Positions 51,801 to 60,080 of a stretch of 64,000 nucleotides of DNA are shown in pieces; positions within the stretch are counted from its first letter, which is position 1; each line of letters opens with the position of its first letter. The notes beneath the pieces are model-generated. The model saw nothing but the letters and a program-made list of their open reading frames with translations. It was not told the DNA's origin and did not search any database. The translations under genes and the position numbers were made by a program. Source of the DNA: Microbacterium sp. MF43 (lineage in GTDB: Bacteria; Actinomycetota; Actinomycetes; Actinomycetales; Microbacteriaceae). Location: assembly GCF_012847295.1 (NCBI RefSeq), contig NZ_JABBDY010000005.1, positions 62,001-126,000 of the forward strand, in the 5' to 3' direction.

Positions 51801-54689
51801 GCAGTCGGGCTTCCAGTCGTCGCTGCAGCCGAGCTCGCTCTGGAACGAGCCGGGCAGGGTGATCACCGGCCCTTGAGCCGTGGACCAGATGTTCTTCGTG
51901 CGCGGGTCGAAGTAGAACGTGATCGCGCCGCCGTCGTGGTTCAGGACGATGTCCTGCCCGCCGGGCGCGCCGCCGGCGCCGTAGTTCTCGCCCCAGGACT
52001 TCTCGACCGCGATCTTGTAGGCGTAGTCTCCGGCCGCGAGGTCGGCGATCTCCAGGCGCCAGATGCCGTCGACCTTGGTCATCTGCACGGCGTCGCACTC
52101 GGGCTGCCAGTCGCCGGGGCATCCGACCTCGGCGTTGAAGCTGCCGGGCACGCTCACCGCGCCGTAGTTGGTCGGGTCCTGCGGCTCGGGCTCTTCCGGC
52201 TCCTCCGGCTGCTCGGGCTCCTCGGGGATCGTGGTGCTGACGCGATTGCCGACCGACGCGTACGTCGATCCGGCGGAGCGGTTGCCCGCGGCATCCGTCG
52301 ACACCGCGCGGTACTCGACGAGCGTGCCCGGCGCGAGACCGGCCGTGTCGTGGAACACGCGCGGCGAGGTGTCCTCGGCGGTTCCGAGCGCGTGCCACTC
52401 GTCCTCGCCGACGATGCGCCACGCGAAGCTGGTCTCGGCCCAGGCGTTGTCGGCGATGTCGGCTCCGACCGGCGCGACGCCGGTGACGGCGGCGCCGACC
52501 TCGGGCACGGTGAGAGTCAGGTCCCCCGCCTCGGTCGGCGCGGTCACCGTCTTGTCCGCACGGAAGACGACGGCCGACAGGGCGGGAACGGTCACCGACG
52601 CGACGCCCGCCGCATCGGTGCTGAACGCCTGGCCTCCGCCGTAGAGCGGGGCGAAGGATGCCTGGGCCGTGAGCGTCGGGATCGAGACCGTGCGCGCGGC
52701 GGTCGCGTTGTTCGTGGCGACCAGGTACTCGACCTTCTCGTCACGATCGACGCGGCTGAAGGCGTACACACCGGCCGCGGCGTCTTCGACGAAGCGCTCG
52801 ATCTGCGCACCCGTCTCGAGCGCGGGGTGGCTCGAGCGCAGCTCGGCCAGCGCCGCGATGTGCGTGTACAGCGGAGCGTCCGTCGCGTAGCGGTCCTGGC
52901 TGCCGAGCTGACCGCCCGTGACGAGGGTCTGGTTGGCGTACTCGGCGGTCTCGGTGGCGAAGAGGGTCTGACGCGCGTCCTTGTCACCGCCGGCGCCCGC
53001 GAAGCCCTGCTCGTCGCCGTAGTACACGACCGGCTGGCCGCGCGTGAGGTACATCAGCTCGTGGGCGAGCTCGTCGCGCTGCTGCAGGTCGGCGCCCGCC
53101 AAAATGAAGCCGACGCGGCCCATGTCGTGGTTGCCGAGGAAGGTGGGGAGGGCCGTCGCCGAAGAATCGGGCGTGGTGTACATGTCGTCACCGGCGAACA
53201 GGGTGCGCAGTCCGCTCGGCTTCGCCCCGGCGCCGGTGCCCTTGGCGTACGCGGTCGCCGCGCTCTGGAAGGTGAAGTCGAGCACCGAGTTCATGTCGGA
53301 GTTGCGCACGTAGGGCGACAGCTTCGCGGGGTCGGCGTCGAAGACCTCGCCGAACATGAAGAAGTCAGGCTTGCCCGCGTCGTGCGCGTAGTCGAGCACC
53401 TCGGCCGACCACGTCTCCCAGAACTCGAAGTTCACGTGCTTGGCGGTGTCGATGCGGAACCCGTCGATGCCCAGGTCGATCCAGTCCTGGTAGACGTCGA
53501 CGAAGCCGTCCACGACCGTCGGGTGCTCGGTCATGAGGTCGTCCAGCCCGACGAAGTCGCCGAACGTGACCGACTCACCGGCCCACGTCGAGTCGCCGCG
53601 GTTGTGGTACAGCGTCGGGTCGTTGAGCCACGCGGGAACCTTCACGTCCTTATCGGCATCGGCGATCACCGGCGTGTACGGGAAGCTCGTGGCGGGGTCG
53701 AGGGCAGGGAAGGTGTCGGTGCCGGCGTACGTCGCCGGGTCGAAGGTCACGCCGCTCGCATCGCGGTACGGCTCGGCCTCCTTGGTGATGTAGGTCTGCG
53801 TGCCCTCGGAGTACGAGATGACGTCGGCGGTGTGGTTCGTGATGATGTCGAAGTAGACCTTGATGTCCTTCGCGTGGGCCTCCGCGATCAGCGCCTCGAG
53901 CTCCTCGTTCGTGCCGAGGTGCGGGTCGATCTGCGTGAAGTCGGTGATCCAGTACCCGTGGTACCCGGCGCTCGCATTCGCTCCGGCCCCCTGCACCGGC
54001 CGGTTCTTGAAGCTCGGGGTCAGCCAGATGGCCGTCGTGCCGAGACCCTCGATGTAGTCGAGCTTGGACCGCAGGCCGGCGATGTCGCCGCCGTGGTAGA
54101 AGCCCTTGTCGGTCGGGTCGAACCCGTGCGCCAGGCGGTCGCCCGCTATCCCGGCGGTGTCGTTCGACGTGTCGCCGTTGGCGAAGCGGTCGGTCATGAC
54201 GAAGTAGAACTGCTCGCTGCTGCCGGGCTGGCGCACCGGTGCGGCGACGAGCGCGTCGTCTGCGGCGGAGTATTTGCCGTCCAGAGCAGCGGGGGCGACG
54301 CCGACGCGCTTGACATTGTCGTCGAAGGTGAATCGCAGCGTGGCGGGGCCGGCGACCGTCAGCGGGATGTTGTCGCCGCCGCCGTTGAGCCCGTATGCCT
54401 CGGCCCACGCGTCGTTGACGGCCACCTTGTACTCGAACGCGCCCGCGGGCACGTCGAACTCTCGGGCGTACACCCCGGGCGTGCCGGTCGGCTCGAGGTC
54501 GGTGACGTTGCAGTCCGGCTGCCAGTCGCCCGGGCAGCCGAGCTCGCTCTGCAGGCTGCCGACGAGCGCGAACGTGCGCTCAGCGGCGACTGCGGGGGCG
54601 GACGCGACGACTCCCCCGGTCAGGATCAGTGCCGCCGCGGTGAGGATCGCGGCGGAACGGCGGACACGTGCGGATGTCGGCTTCGACAC
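48894..54689 (-). CDS. Secreted alpha-amylase/pullulanase fusion (two GH13 domains)
   Basis: A 1931-residue protein. Signal peptide SAAILTAAALILTGG ending ASAPAVAA. Then an X25-type beta domain (SLQSELGCPGDWQPD), a GH13 amylase (QFYFVMTDRFANGDTSND; catalytic Asp in GIDGFRIDTAKH near 414, Glu in FMFGEVFDADP, Asp in FLGNHDMGR), an Ig-like domain, a Pro/Glu linker (PEQPEEPEEPEP), two more X25 domains, and a pullulanase (NWGYDPYHYSAPEGSYA; Asp in VDGFRFDLMGHH near 1518, Glu in YLYGEGWNFG, DAHDNETLYDHQ). It should cut alpha-1,4 and alpha-1,6 links of starch outside the cell. No sortase signal or C-terminal anchor is seen. The GTG at 54689 has AGGAG. Confidence 0.95.
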   Translation of the reverse strand: MSKPTSARVRRSAAILTAAALILTGGVVASAPAVAAERTFALVGSLQSELGCPGDWQPDCNVTDLEPTGTPGVYAREFDVPAGAFEYKVAVNDAWAEAYGLNGGGDNIPLTVAGPATLRFTFDDNVKRVGVAPAALDGKYSAADDALVAAPVRQPGSSEQFYFVMTDRFANGDTSNDTAGIAGDRLAHGFDPTDKGFYHGGDIAGLRSKLDYIEGLGTTAIWLTPSFKNRPVQGAGANASAGYHGYWITDFTQIDPHLGTNEELEALIAEAHAKDIKVYFDIITNHTADVISYSEGTQTYITKEAEPYRDASGVTFDPATYAGTDTFPALDPATSFPYTPVIADADKDVKVPAWLNDPTLYHNRGDSTWAGESVTFGDFVGLDDLMTEHPTVVDGFVDVYQDWIDLGIDGFRIDTAKHVNFEFWETWSAEVLDYAHDAGKPDFFMFGEVFDADPAKLSPYVRNSDMNSVLDFTFQSAATAYAKGTGAGAKPSGLRTLFAGDDMYTTPDSSATALPTFLGNHDMGRVGFILAGADLQQRDELAHELMYLTRGQPVVYYGDEQGFAGAGGDKDARQTLFATETAEYANQTLVTGGQLGSQDRYATDAPLYTHIAALAELRSSHPALETGAQIERFVEDAAAGVYAFSRVDRDEKVEYLVATNNATAARTVSIPTLTAQASFAPLYGGGQAFSTDAAGVASVTVPALSAVVFRADKTVTAPTEAGDLTLTVPEVGAAVTGVAPVGADIADNAWAETSFAWRIVGEDEWHALGTAEDTSPRVFHDTAGLAPGTLVEYRAVSTDAAGNRSAGSTYASVGNRVSTTIPEEPEQPEEPEEPEPQDPTNYGAVSVPGSFNAEVGCPGDWQPECDAVQMTKVDGIWRLEIADLAAGDYAYKIAVEKSWGENYGAGGAPGGQDIVLNHDGGAITFYFDPRTKNIWSTAQGPVITLPGSFQSELGCSDDWKPDCLASMMFDRNNDGVFQFTTDDLPTGSYEVKVAHNLSWDENYGAGGNPGGANITFSATAGKVVTFRYNIATHVLTVKASEPPLAGTGELRSHWIDAETIAWPSDLGSSAADASWQLHSSADASLALADGQISGGDAIDLSRIDGGLTADQKERFPALAGFTALRVEGVDRDAAADLLRGQLMVSQRDAAGTLKAFTGVQIPGVLDDLYADAVADVELGVTFKKDKPTFRLWAPTAQSATLLTWEAGADGDPVRHEAAWDEASGVWTVKGAKSLKGDEYLWEVVVYAPATGAIETNRVTDPYSVALTVNSERSVAIDLDDKSWKPKQWEKTKAPVVDRPVDRAIYELHIRDFSITDESVPAEERGTYRAFTRDSAGTKQLRQLEAAGINTVHLLPSFDIASIEEDRAKQQTPDCDLASYGPASTEQQACIQKVVDADGFNWGYDPYHYSAPEGSYAVDPEGGARVHEFREMVGALHGMGLQVVLDEVYNHTAQSGQGDKSVLDKVVPGYYHRLNLAGKVETSTCCQNVATEHEVAEKLMVDSIVVWARDYKVDGFRFDLMGHHSKENMLAVRAALDELTLKHDGVDGTSIYLYGEGWNFGEVANNALFVQATQGQLGNTGIGTFTDRLRDAVHGGSPVDGASIFYQGFGTGLYTDPNGRPGVPGDPAGDLARKTDLVKLGLAGNLRAFTMTAADGSVKRGDQFIYNTSPAGYADQPDEIITYVDAHDNETLYDHQVFKLPVDTSMADRVRMNTVSLATTTFSQTPSFWHAGTELLRSKSLDRNSYNSGDWFNRIDWTGKESTFGSGLPRESDNKDKWPLMQPLLENPALKPGASDIAKAEASALDLLRVREEVGLLRLGSADLIQQKVTFPGSGPDATPGVIVMLIDDLVGEDVDPALEGALVVFNASPEATTEVLPELAGRGFTLTPALAKGSDAVVKTTTWSAASGTITVPARTVAVLVDAQEKRKNLR

Positions 54690-54751
54690 GGGGTTGCTCC
54701 TGAGAAGGAAAAGGCACGACGACGTGCCGGAGGGTGCAGGTGTGTTCGGCC

Positions 54752-54868
54752 GACGGTAGCAAGAACCCGACCGAAACTGCAAGCGCTTACATGATGAGAG
54801 AGCGCTCATTTTCTCGGATGCCGCGGCACGGGGCATCCGGTTCGAACGATCTACCCGCAACCGCTTGC
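54752..54868 (-). promoter_or_regulatory. Amylase-pullulanase promoter with two LacI-type operators
   Basis: GCAAGCGCTTAC (54779-54790) and GCAACCGCTTGC (54857-54868) are near-perfect LacI/MalR-type operators 78 bp apart. On the reverse strand a -35 TTGCAG overlaps the first operator and a TACCGT -10 follows after 18 bp. Control by a maltose/starch-responsive LacI protein encoded elsewhere is likely. Confidence 0.75.
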
Positions 54869-54902
54869 ATAAACCCGCGCTCCGCGGGTTCGCCGCGGCG
54901 GC

Positions 54903-55358
54903 TCAGCCGCGCTCGGCCGCCGTCGCGTAGGTGCTGCGCTGCTCGATGACCGCCAGCGTGCAGCGGGAGATGCAGACCAGTCGCCCCGCCTCGTCGACGA
55001 TGCGGATCTCCCACACGTGCGAACGCCGGCCGATCGCCGCGGGCGTGACCGTCGCCGTCACCCACCCCGACGACACCGGCCTGATGTGATTGGCGTTGAT
55101 CTCCTGACCGACCACATGGAACCTGTCGCGATCGACCGCGAGGTACCCCGCCCACGACGCGAGAGTCTCGGCGAGGGCGACGGAAGCCCCGCCATGGAGC
55201 ACGCCCGCCGGCTGCACGGTGCGCTGGTCGACCGGCATCCTCCCGATCAGGGCGTCGTCGCGCAGCTCGGTGACCTCGATGCCGAGGTTCGCGATCAGCG
55301 TCGACTCCGACATCGCGTTCAGAGCGATGCCGGAGACGTCGCCGAACCACACGCTCAC
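54903..55358 (-). CDS. PaaI-type hotdog thioesterase
   Basis: A 151-residue PaaI/YbgC-like thioesterase with the motif QPAGVLHGGASVALAETLAS, where the HGG and the acidic residue shape the active site, followed by GQEINANHIRPVSSGWVTAT. The GTG overlaps the stop of prpC (GTGA), so it is the last gene of the methylcitrate operon. It may hydrolyse acyl-CoA intermediates or relieve CoA trapping during propionate use (inference). Confidence 0.9.
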   Translation of the reverse strand: MSVWFGDVSGIALNAMSESTLIANLGIEVTELRDDALIGRMPVDQRTVQPAGVLHGGASVALAETLASWAGYLAVDRDRFHVVGQEINANHIRPVSSGWVTATVTPAAIGRRSHVWEIRIVDEAGRLVCISRCTLAVIEQRSTYATAAERG

Positions 55359-56545
55359 TCGGCGGACTCCTCCGCGCGCTCGGCCGCCGCGACGACCGCG
55401 GCGTCGGGCACGTAGCCCTCGATGTGGCGCTCGTCGGGACCGTTGTATTCCGACAGCGGGCGGATGAGCGCGTTCGACGACAGCTGCTCCATGACGTGCG
55501 CGGTCCATCCCGTCACACGGGCGGCCACGAACAGGGGGGTGAACGTGAGCGTGTCGAATCCGATCAGGTTGTACGCCGGCCCCGACGGGTAGTCGAGGTT
55601 CGGGTAGATGCCCTTGCGCTCGACGAACTGCGACTCGAGGGCGTCGTAGAGCGCCGCCACCTCGGGGCGGTCGTAGTGCTCGACGAGCGTGTCGAGCGCG
55701 GCTTTCATCGTCGGCACCCGCGAATCCCCGCGCTTGTACACGCGGTGACCGAAGCCCATGATCTTGCGCTTCTCGGCGAGCGCCCGGTCCAGCCACGGGC
55801 CGACGTTCTCCGCTGCGCCGATCTCGTCGAAGATGTGCAGCACGGCCTCGTTGGCCCCGCCGTGGAGGGGACCCTTGAGCGCGCCGATGGCGCCGACCAC
55901 CGCCGAGTAGAGATCGCTGAGGGTGCTCGTGATGACGCGGGCCGTGAAGGTCGACGCGTTGAACGAGTGCTCCGCGTAGAGGATCATCGACCGGTTGAAG
56001 GCGTCCACGACGACATCGTCGGCCTCTTCGCCGAACGTCATCCACAGGAAGTTCGCCGAATAGTCGAGGTCATCGCGAGGGGCGACGGGCTGCAGCCCCC
56101 GGCGGCGGCGCTGGCCGTACGCCACGATCGCGGGCAGCACGGCGAAGAGGCGGATGCTGCGCGCGAGGTTCTCCTCGGCGCTTCCGCTCGCGTCGAGCAC
56201 CGATCCCGAGCCCGCCAGGTCGCGCGCGCCGATGAGGCTGACCGCCGTGCGCACCTCGTCCATCGGGTGGGCGTCGATCGGCACGAGGTCGATCGCCGCC
56301 CGCACATCGGCCGGAAGCGCGCGGTAGGCGCGCTCGGTCGCACGCAGCTGCGACAGCTGCACGTCGGTCGGCAGCTCGCCGTGCCACAGCAGGTAGGCGA
56401 CCGCCTCGAACGGCTGGGTCGCGGCCAGCTCCTGCACCGGGTACCCGCGGTAGAGCAGCGAGTTGGTCTCGGGATTGACCTTCGACACCGCCGTGTAGTC
56501 GACGACGACGCCGGCGAGGCCCTTCTTGATGTCGGGATCGGTCAT
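55355..56545 (-). CDS. prpC: 2-methylcitrate synthase
   Basis: A 396-residue citrate synthase-family enzyme. The family blocks are HSFNASTFTARVITSTLSDL (His), GPLHGGANEAVLHIFDEIG (His) and KIMGFGHRVYKRGDSRVPTM, with PNLDYPSGPAYNLIGF near the end. Its length and linkage to prpB and prpD favour 2-methylcitrate over citrate synthesis from oxaloacetate and propionyl-CoA. It has its own AAGGAG, just downstream of a palindromic repeat that separates it from prpB. Confidence 0.93.
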   Translation of the reverse strand: MTDPDIKKGLAGVVVDYTAVSKVNPETNSLLYRGYPVQELAATQPFEAVAYLLWHGELPTDVQLSQLRATERAYRALPADVRAAIDLVPIDAHPMDEVRTAVSLIGARDLAGSGSVLDASGSAEENLARSIRLFAVLPAIVAYGQRRRRGLQPVAPRDDLDYSANFLWMTFGEEADDVVVDAFNRSMILYAEHSFNASTFTARVITSTLSDLYSAVVGAIGALKGPLHGGANEAVLHIFDEIGAAENVGPWLDRALAEKRKIMGFGHRVYKRGDSRVPTMKAALDTLVEHYDRPEVAALYDALESQFVERKGIYPNLDYPSGPAYNLIGFDTLTFTPLFVAARVTGWTAHVMEQLSSNALIRPLSEYNGPDERHIEGYVPDAAVVAAAERAEESAE

Positions 56546-56571
56546 GACTCGTGCTCTCCTTCGAGGTGGGG

Positions 56572-56645
56572 CATGTCCCAGAATGAGCCGCTCGCATGGT
56601 GCGCAAGCGAGTCATTTCGGGACATGTAACGCAAAGTTCGGGACA
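56572..56645. repeat. Palindromic repeat element between prpB and prpC
   Basis: Arms from CATGTCCC (56572-56579) to GGGACATG (56619-56626) form an imperfect inverted repeat about 54 bp long, with CGCTCGC/GCAAGCG near the loop. It is followed by the pattern GGGACA, 8 nt, AAAGTT, 1 nt, GGGACA (56619-56645), the same as at 20034-20060. It fills most of the 112-bp gap and could attenuate transcription of prpC. Confidence 0.8.
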
Positions 56646-56657
56646 TCGTCAACGTGG

Positions 56658-57557
56658 TCAGCGGTCGATCGTGAAGGTGAAGACGTCCTGGTCGAAGTGG
56701 TTGTACTGCTCGTAGTCGATCAGATCGTAGAGGTCGGCGCGATGCTGCATCTCGCCGAGCTTCGACGTGAGGTGCCCTTCCTCCACGAGGGTGTCCAGTG
56801 CTCGGGATGCCGCGCCCATCGCGATCCGCAGCAGCGAGACCGGCCAGATGACGATGTTGACGCCGACGTCGCGCAGCTGATCGACGCTGAACAGGTCGGA
56901 CTTCCCGAACTCCGTCATGTTGGCGAGGATCGGCACGTCCACCGCGGCGCGGACGGCGGCGAACTCCTCGAGCGAGCGCATCGCCTCGGGGAAGATGGCG
57001 TCGGCTCCGGCATCCACCAGCGCCTTCGCGCGGTCGATCGCGGCATCCATCCCCTCCACGGCCCGGATGTCGGTGCGCGCCATGATGAGGAAGTTCGGAT
57101 CGCGGCGCGCATCGGCGGCGGCCCGGATGCGCTTGATGGCGGTGTCCTCGTCCACGACGGACTTGCCGTCGAGGTGACCGCAGCGCTTCGGGTTGATCTG
57201 GTCCTCGATGTGCGTTCCGGCCAGACCCGCGTCCTCGAGCGTCTGGATCGTGCGGGCCACGTTCATCGGCTCGCCGAAGCCGGTGTCGGCGTCGATGATC
57301 GCCGGGAGGTCGGTCATGCGGGCGATCTGCTGACCGCGGCCCGCGACCTCGGTGAGGGTCGTGAGGCCGATGTCGGGCAGCCCGAGGTCGGCCGACAGCA
57401 CGGCGCCCGAGATGTAGACCCCCTCGAACCCCTTGCGCTGGATCAACCGTGCCGACAGCGGATTGAATGCGCCCGGAAACCGCAGGAGTTCGCCCGAGGC
57501 GAGGCGCTCACGGAACAGCCGCCGCTTCTCGTGCGCCGGGACGTCGGAGTACAGCAT
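56658..57557 (-). CDS. prpB: Methylisocitrate lyase
   Basis: A 299-residue isocitrate lyase-superfamily enzyme that splits 2-methylisocitrate to pyruvate and succinate. Key motifs: DADTGFGEPMNVARTIQ (metal-binding Asp), THIEDQINPKRCGHLDGK with the catalytic Cys in KRCGH, and RTDIRAVEGMDAAIDRAK. Its ATG overlaps the stop of a 39-codon ORF (TGATG), and AGGGGAGG at the end of that ORF acts as its ribosome-binding site. Confidence 0.95.
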   Translation of the reverse strand: MLYSDVPAHEKRRLFRERLASGELLRFPGAFNPLSARLIQRKGFEGVYISGAVLSADLGLPDIGLTTLTEVAGRGQQIARMTDLPAIIDADTGFGEPMNVARTIQTLEDAGLAGTHIEDQINPKRCGHLDGKSVVDEDTAIKRIRAAADARRDPNFLIMARTDIRAVEGMDAAIDRAKALVDAGADAIFPEAMRSLEEFAAVRAAVDVPILANMTEFGKSDLFSVDQLRDVGVNIVIWPVSLLRIAMGAASRALDTLVEEGHLTSKLGEMQHRADLYDLIDYEQYNHFDQDVFTFTIDR

Positions 57558-57676
57558 CAGCGGCCTCCCCTGGGTCGCCGTACCGAATCGCGGAGATCCT
57601 GCGCGACACGCCGGCCTGCGGCATCCGTCACCGGAATGTCCGCGACGATCTCCGATTCCGTGCTCGGCGAGGTCAT
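57557..57676 (-). CDS. 39-residue ORF overlapping prpD and prpB
   Basis: An ATG overlaps the prpD stop by one base and the ORF ends in a TGA that overlaps the prpB ATG by one base (TGATG at both ends). It reads [20 protein letters not shown] then GRRVAQDLRDSVRRPRGGR: an acidic half followed by a basic half. The third codon positions of the first half are as GC-rich as in real genes. It is not in frame with prpB. It could encode a small protein or only couple translation of the flanking genes. I do not recognise it. Confidence 0.55.
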   Translation of the reverse strand: MTSPSTESEIVADIPVTDAAGRRVAQDLRDSVRRPRGGR

Positions 57677-59202
57677 CAGAAGAGCCCCTTCGGAGCCGGC
57701 GCAGCGGCGAGGACGCCGAACTCGGCGACGATCGTCAGCTGCTGCACCTCTTCGGGGGTGAGCTCGGGCAAACGCTCAGCAAGGCCGAGGAAGCGCTCGA
57801 TCTCGTCGGCCGTCAGCACCGGCTCGGCGAGCATGCGGAACTTCCGCACGTAGTCCTCTCGCGCGAACGGCCGCGCGCCGAGCGGGTGCGCGTCGGCGAC
57901 AGCGATCTCGTCCTCGATCGTCTCGCCGTTCGCGAGACGGATGACGACGCGGCCGCCGAACGCCTTCTCGTTCGGGTCCTCCGAGTGGTAGCGGCGCGTC
58001 CACTCGGCGTCCTCGGCCGTCGTGATCTTCTGCCACAGCGCGACGGTGTCCGGGCGGCCGGCGCGCTCCGGGGTGTAGGAGTCGACGTGGTGCCAGCCGC
58101 CGTCCTGCAGCGCGACGGCGAAGATGTACGGGATCGAGTGGTCGAGGGTCTCGCGCGACGCGGTGGGGTCGTACTTCTGCGGGTCGTTCGCGCCCGACCC
58201 GATGACGTAGTGGGTGTGGTGCGACGTGTGCAGCACGATCGACTCGACGTTCGCGGGGTCGACGAGTTCGGGGTGCTCGCTGTTGAGACGGCGCGCCAGG
58301 TCGATCCACGCCTGCGCCTGGTACTCGGCCGAGTGCTCCTTCGTGTAGGAGTCGAGGATGCCGCGCTTCGGCTCGCCCGCGGCGGGGAGCGGCACGTCGT
58401 ACGAGGCATCCGGACCATCGAGCATCCATGCCACGACGCCGTCCTCGCCCTCATAGATCGGCGAGGGAGAGGTCTCGCCGCGCATCGCACGGTCGACGGC
58501 CTCGACCGCCATCTTGCCGGCGAAGGCGGGGGCGTGGGCCTTCCAGGTCGAGATCTCGCCCTTGCGCGACTGGCGCGTGGCGGTGGTGGTGTGCAGCGCC
58601 TGTCCGACGGCCTGGTAGATCGTCTCGACGTCGAGCCCGAGCAGCGTGCCGATGCCGGCAGCGGCCGACGGACCGAGGTGGGCGACGTGGTCGATCTTGT
58701 GCTTGTGCAGGCAGATGGCGCGCACGAGGTCGATCTGGATCTCGTACCCCGTCGCGAGGCCGCGCACCAGCGCCGCGCCGTCGGCTCCGACGTGCTGGGC
58801 CACCGCGAGGATCGGCGGGATGTTGTCACCGGGGTGCGAGTAGTCGGCAGCGAGGAACGTGTCGTGGTAGTCCAGCTCGCGCACGGCGACGCCGTTGGCC
58901 CACGCCGCCCACTCGGGCGAGGTCTTGCGGTCGAGAGCGCACCCGAACACGGTCGCGCCGTTGCCTCCGACCGACACGGCGTGGTCGAGGGCCTGCTGGC
59001 GGGCCGCGCTCACGGGCGCGCGGGTGAGGGATGCCGCAGCCACCGCCGCGTTGTCGATGACGCGGTTGATGATCATGTCGACGACGTCGGGCTCGACCTC
59101 GACCGGGTCGGCGGCGACCTCGGCGATGTGCCAGGCGAGCTGTCCCTCGCGAGCGAGGTTCTCGTCGCTGCGGTGGACGCGGAGGTGGTGGATGACGGTC
59201 AT
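57676..59202 (-). CDS. prpD: 2-methylcitrate dehydratase (MmgE/PrpD family)
   Basis: A 508-residue PrpD that dehydrates 2-methylcitrate. Evidence: [60 protein letters not shown], and [20 protein letters not shown], all typical of the family. It is the first enzyme gene after the GntR regulator (7 bp gap), with a short AGGA before the ATG. Confidence 0.95.
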   Translation of the reverse strand: MTVIHHLRVHRSDENLAREGQLAWHIAEVAADPVEVEPDVVDMIINRVIDNAAVAAASLTRAPVSAARQQALDHAVSVGGNGATVFGCALDRKTSPEWAAWANGVAVRELDYHDTFLAADYSHPGDNIPPILAVAQHVGADGAALVRGLATGYEIQIDLVRAICLHKHKIDHVAHLGPSAAAGIGTLLGLDVETIYQAVGQALHTTTATRQSRKGEISTWKAHAPAFAGKMAVEAVDRAMRGETSPSPIYEGEDGVVAWMLDGPDASYDVPLPAAGEPKRGILDSYTKEHSAEYQAQAWIDLARRLNSEHPELVDPANVESIVLHTSHHTHYVIGSGANDPQKYDPTASRETLDHSIPYIFAVALQDGGWHHVDSYTPERAGRPDTVALWQKITTAEDAEWTRRYHSEDPNEKAFGGRVVIRLANGETIEDEIAVADAHPLGARPFAREDYVRKFRMLAEPVLTADEIERFLGLAERLPELTPEEVQQLTIVAEFGVLAAAPAPKGLF

Positions 59203-59209
59203 GATCGTC

Positions 59210-59836
59210 CTAACTCAGGGATTCCAGGATGTTCGAGAGCGCGTTGTGCAGGTGCACGTGCGTCGCGTGCGCGGCCAGGTCGGCGTCGCGCGCGGCGATC
59301 GCGGACGCGATCAGGCGGTGCTCGGCGACGGAGGCCGCGAGCCGGTCGGGATTGTCGCGCGCGAGGCGTCTCACGCGACCCAGGTGGGTGCGCACGCCGC
59401 GCAGGGCGGACGTGAGGTAGTCGTTCGAGACGGCCTCGTCGAGCTGACGGTCGAAGCGCGCGATGAGCGAGTAGTAGGCGTCGAGCCCGTCGGCCCCGAT
59501 CACGTCGGCGGTCGCGAACTCGCGCGCGAGGTCGGCGAACGCGCCGGCATCGCCCCGTTCGGCGGCCAGGCGCGCGGCGGTCTCCTCGAGGGCGCGGCGG
59601 ACCTCGAAGATCTCGCGGATGTCGCCGGCGTCGATCGGAGTGACAACGGTCACGCGCGGAGACTGCTGTGCGACGAGTCCGTCGGCCGCGAGGCGCCCGA
59701 GCGCTTCCCGCAGCGGAGTGCGGCTCACCCCCAGCCGAGCGGCCTGCTCGACCTCGCCGAGGACCGCGCCGGGGGGCAGCGCGCCCTCCTGGATCTCGTC
59801 GAGAAGGGTCGCGTAGGCGCGATCGCTGGCTCGCAT
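59210..59836 (-). CDS. GntR-family (FCD) regulator of the methylcitrate operon
   Basis: A GntR protein with [24 protein letters not shown] and an FCD sensor domain ([39 protein letters not shown]). I start it at the ATG at 59836 because GAGGAGG lies eight bases upstream; the ATG at 59869 sits against a TATACA box that would be the -10. It is the first gene of an operon with prpD, prpB and prpC, so an autorepressor that responds to a propionate intermediate is likely. Confidence 0.88.
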   Translation of the reverse strand: MRASDRAYATLLDEIQEGALPPGAVLGEVEQAARLGVSRTPLREALGRLAADGLVAQQSPRVTVVTPIDAGDIREIFEVRRALEETAARLAAERGDAGAFADLAREFATADVIGADGLDAYYSLIARFDRQLDEAVSNDYLTSALRGVRTHLGRVRRLARDNPDRLAASVAEHRLIASAIAARDADLAAHATHVHLHNALSNILESLS

Positions 59837-59868
59837 CCGTCGCACCTCCTCGTTCTGAACCTCGGCCA

Positions 59869-59933
59869 TTGTATACACAAGCCCCCGTTTTGGCCACTTG
59901 ATCACCTCAACCTGGCTACGGCGTATACATACG
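59869..59933 (-). promoter_or_regulatory. Two GTATAC operators upstream of the prp regulator
   Basis: TTGTATACACAA (59869-59880) and GCGTATACATACG (59921-59933) share a GTATAC core about 51 bp (five turns) apart. The first overlaps a TATACA -10 box. A GntR dimer pair could loop or bind side by side here. Confidence 0.65.
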
Positions 59934-60080
59934 GAGCGCAGTCACGGGATACGGCGACCATCGCACCTTTCCCGCCTGCTCCAGTAGCACCGGCGATCGC
60001 CGGGGGGCGGCCGACTCCGGCCGCAAAGATTCCCGGTAGGAATATTCACAAAATCATGAAATCAGCGTAGCGTCCGCTGT

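Noticed and set aside
51045-54794. A 1249-codon open frame on the plus strand opposite the amylase-pullulanase gene
   Set aside because: It is an antisense shadow typical of high-GC DNA. The translation is Arg/Val/Asp-rich and lacks domains, while the other strand has clear catalytic motifs.
54835-54850. GGTTCGAA sequence resembling a tRNA T-loop
   Set aside because: No acceptor, D or anticodon stems can be placed around it. I found no tRNA anywhere in the window.
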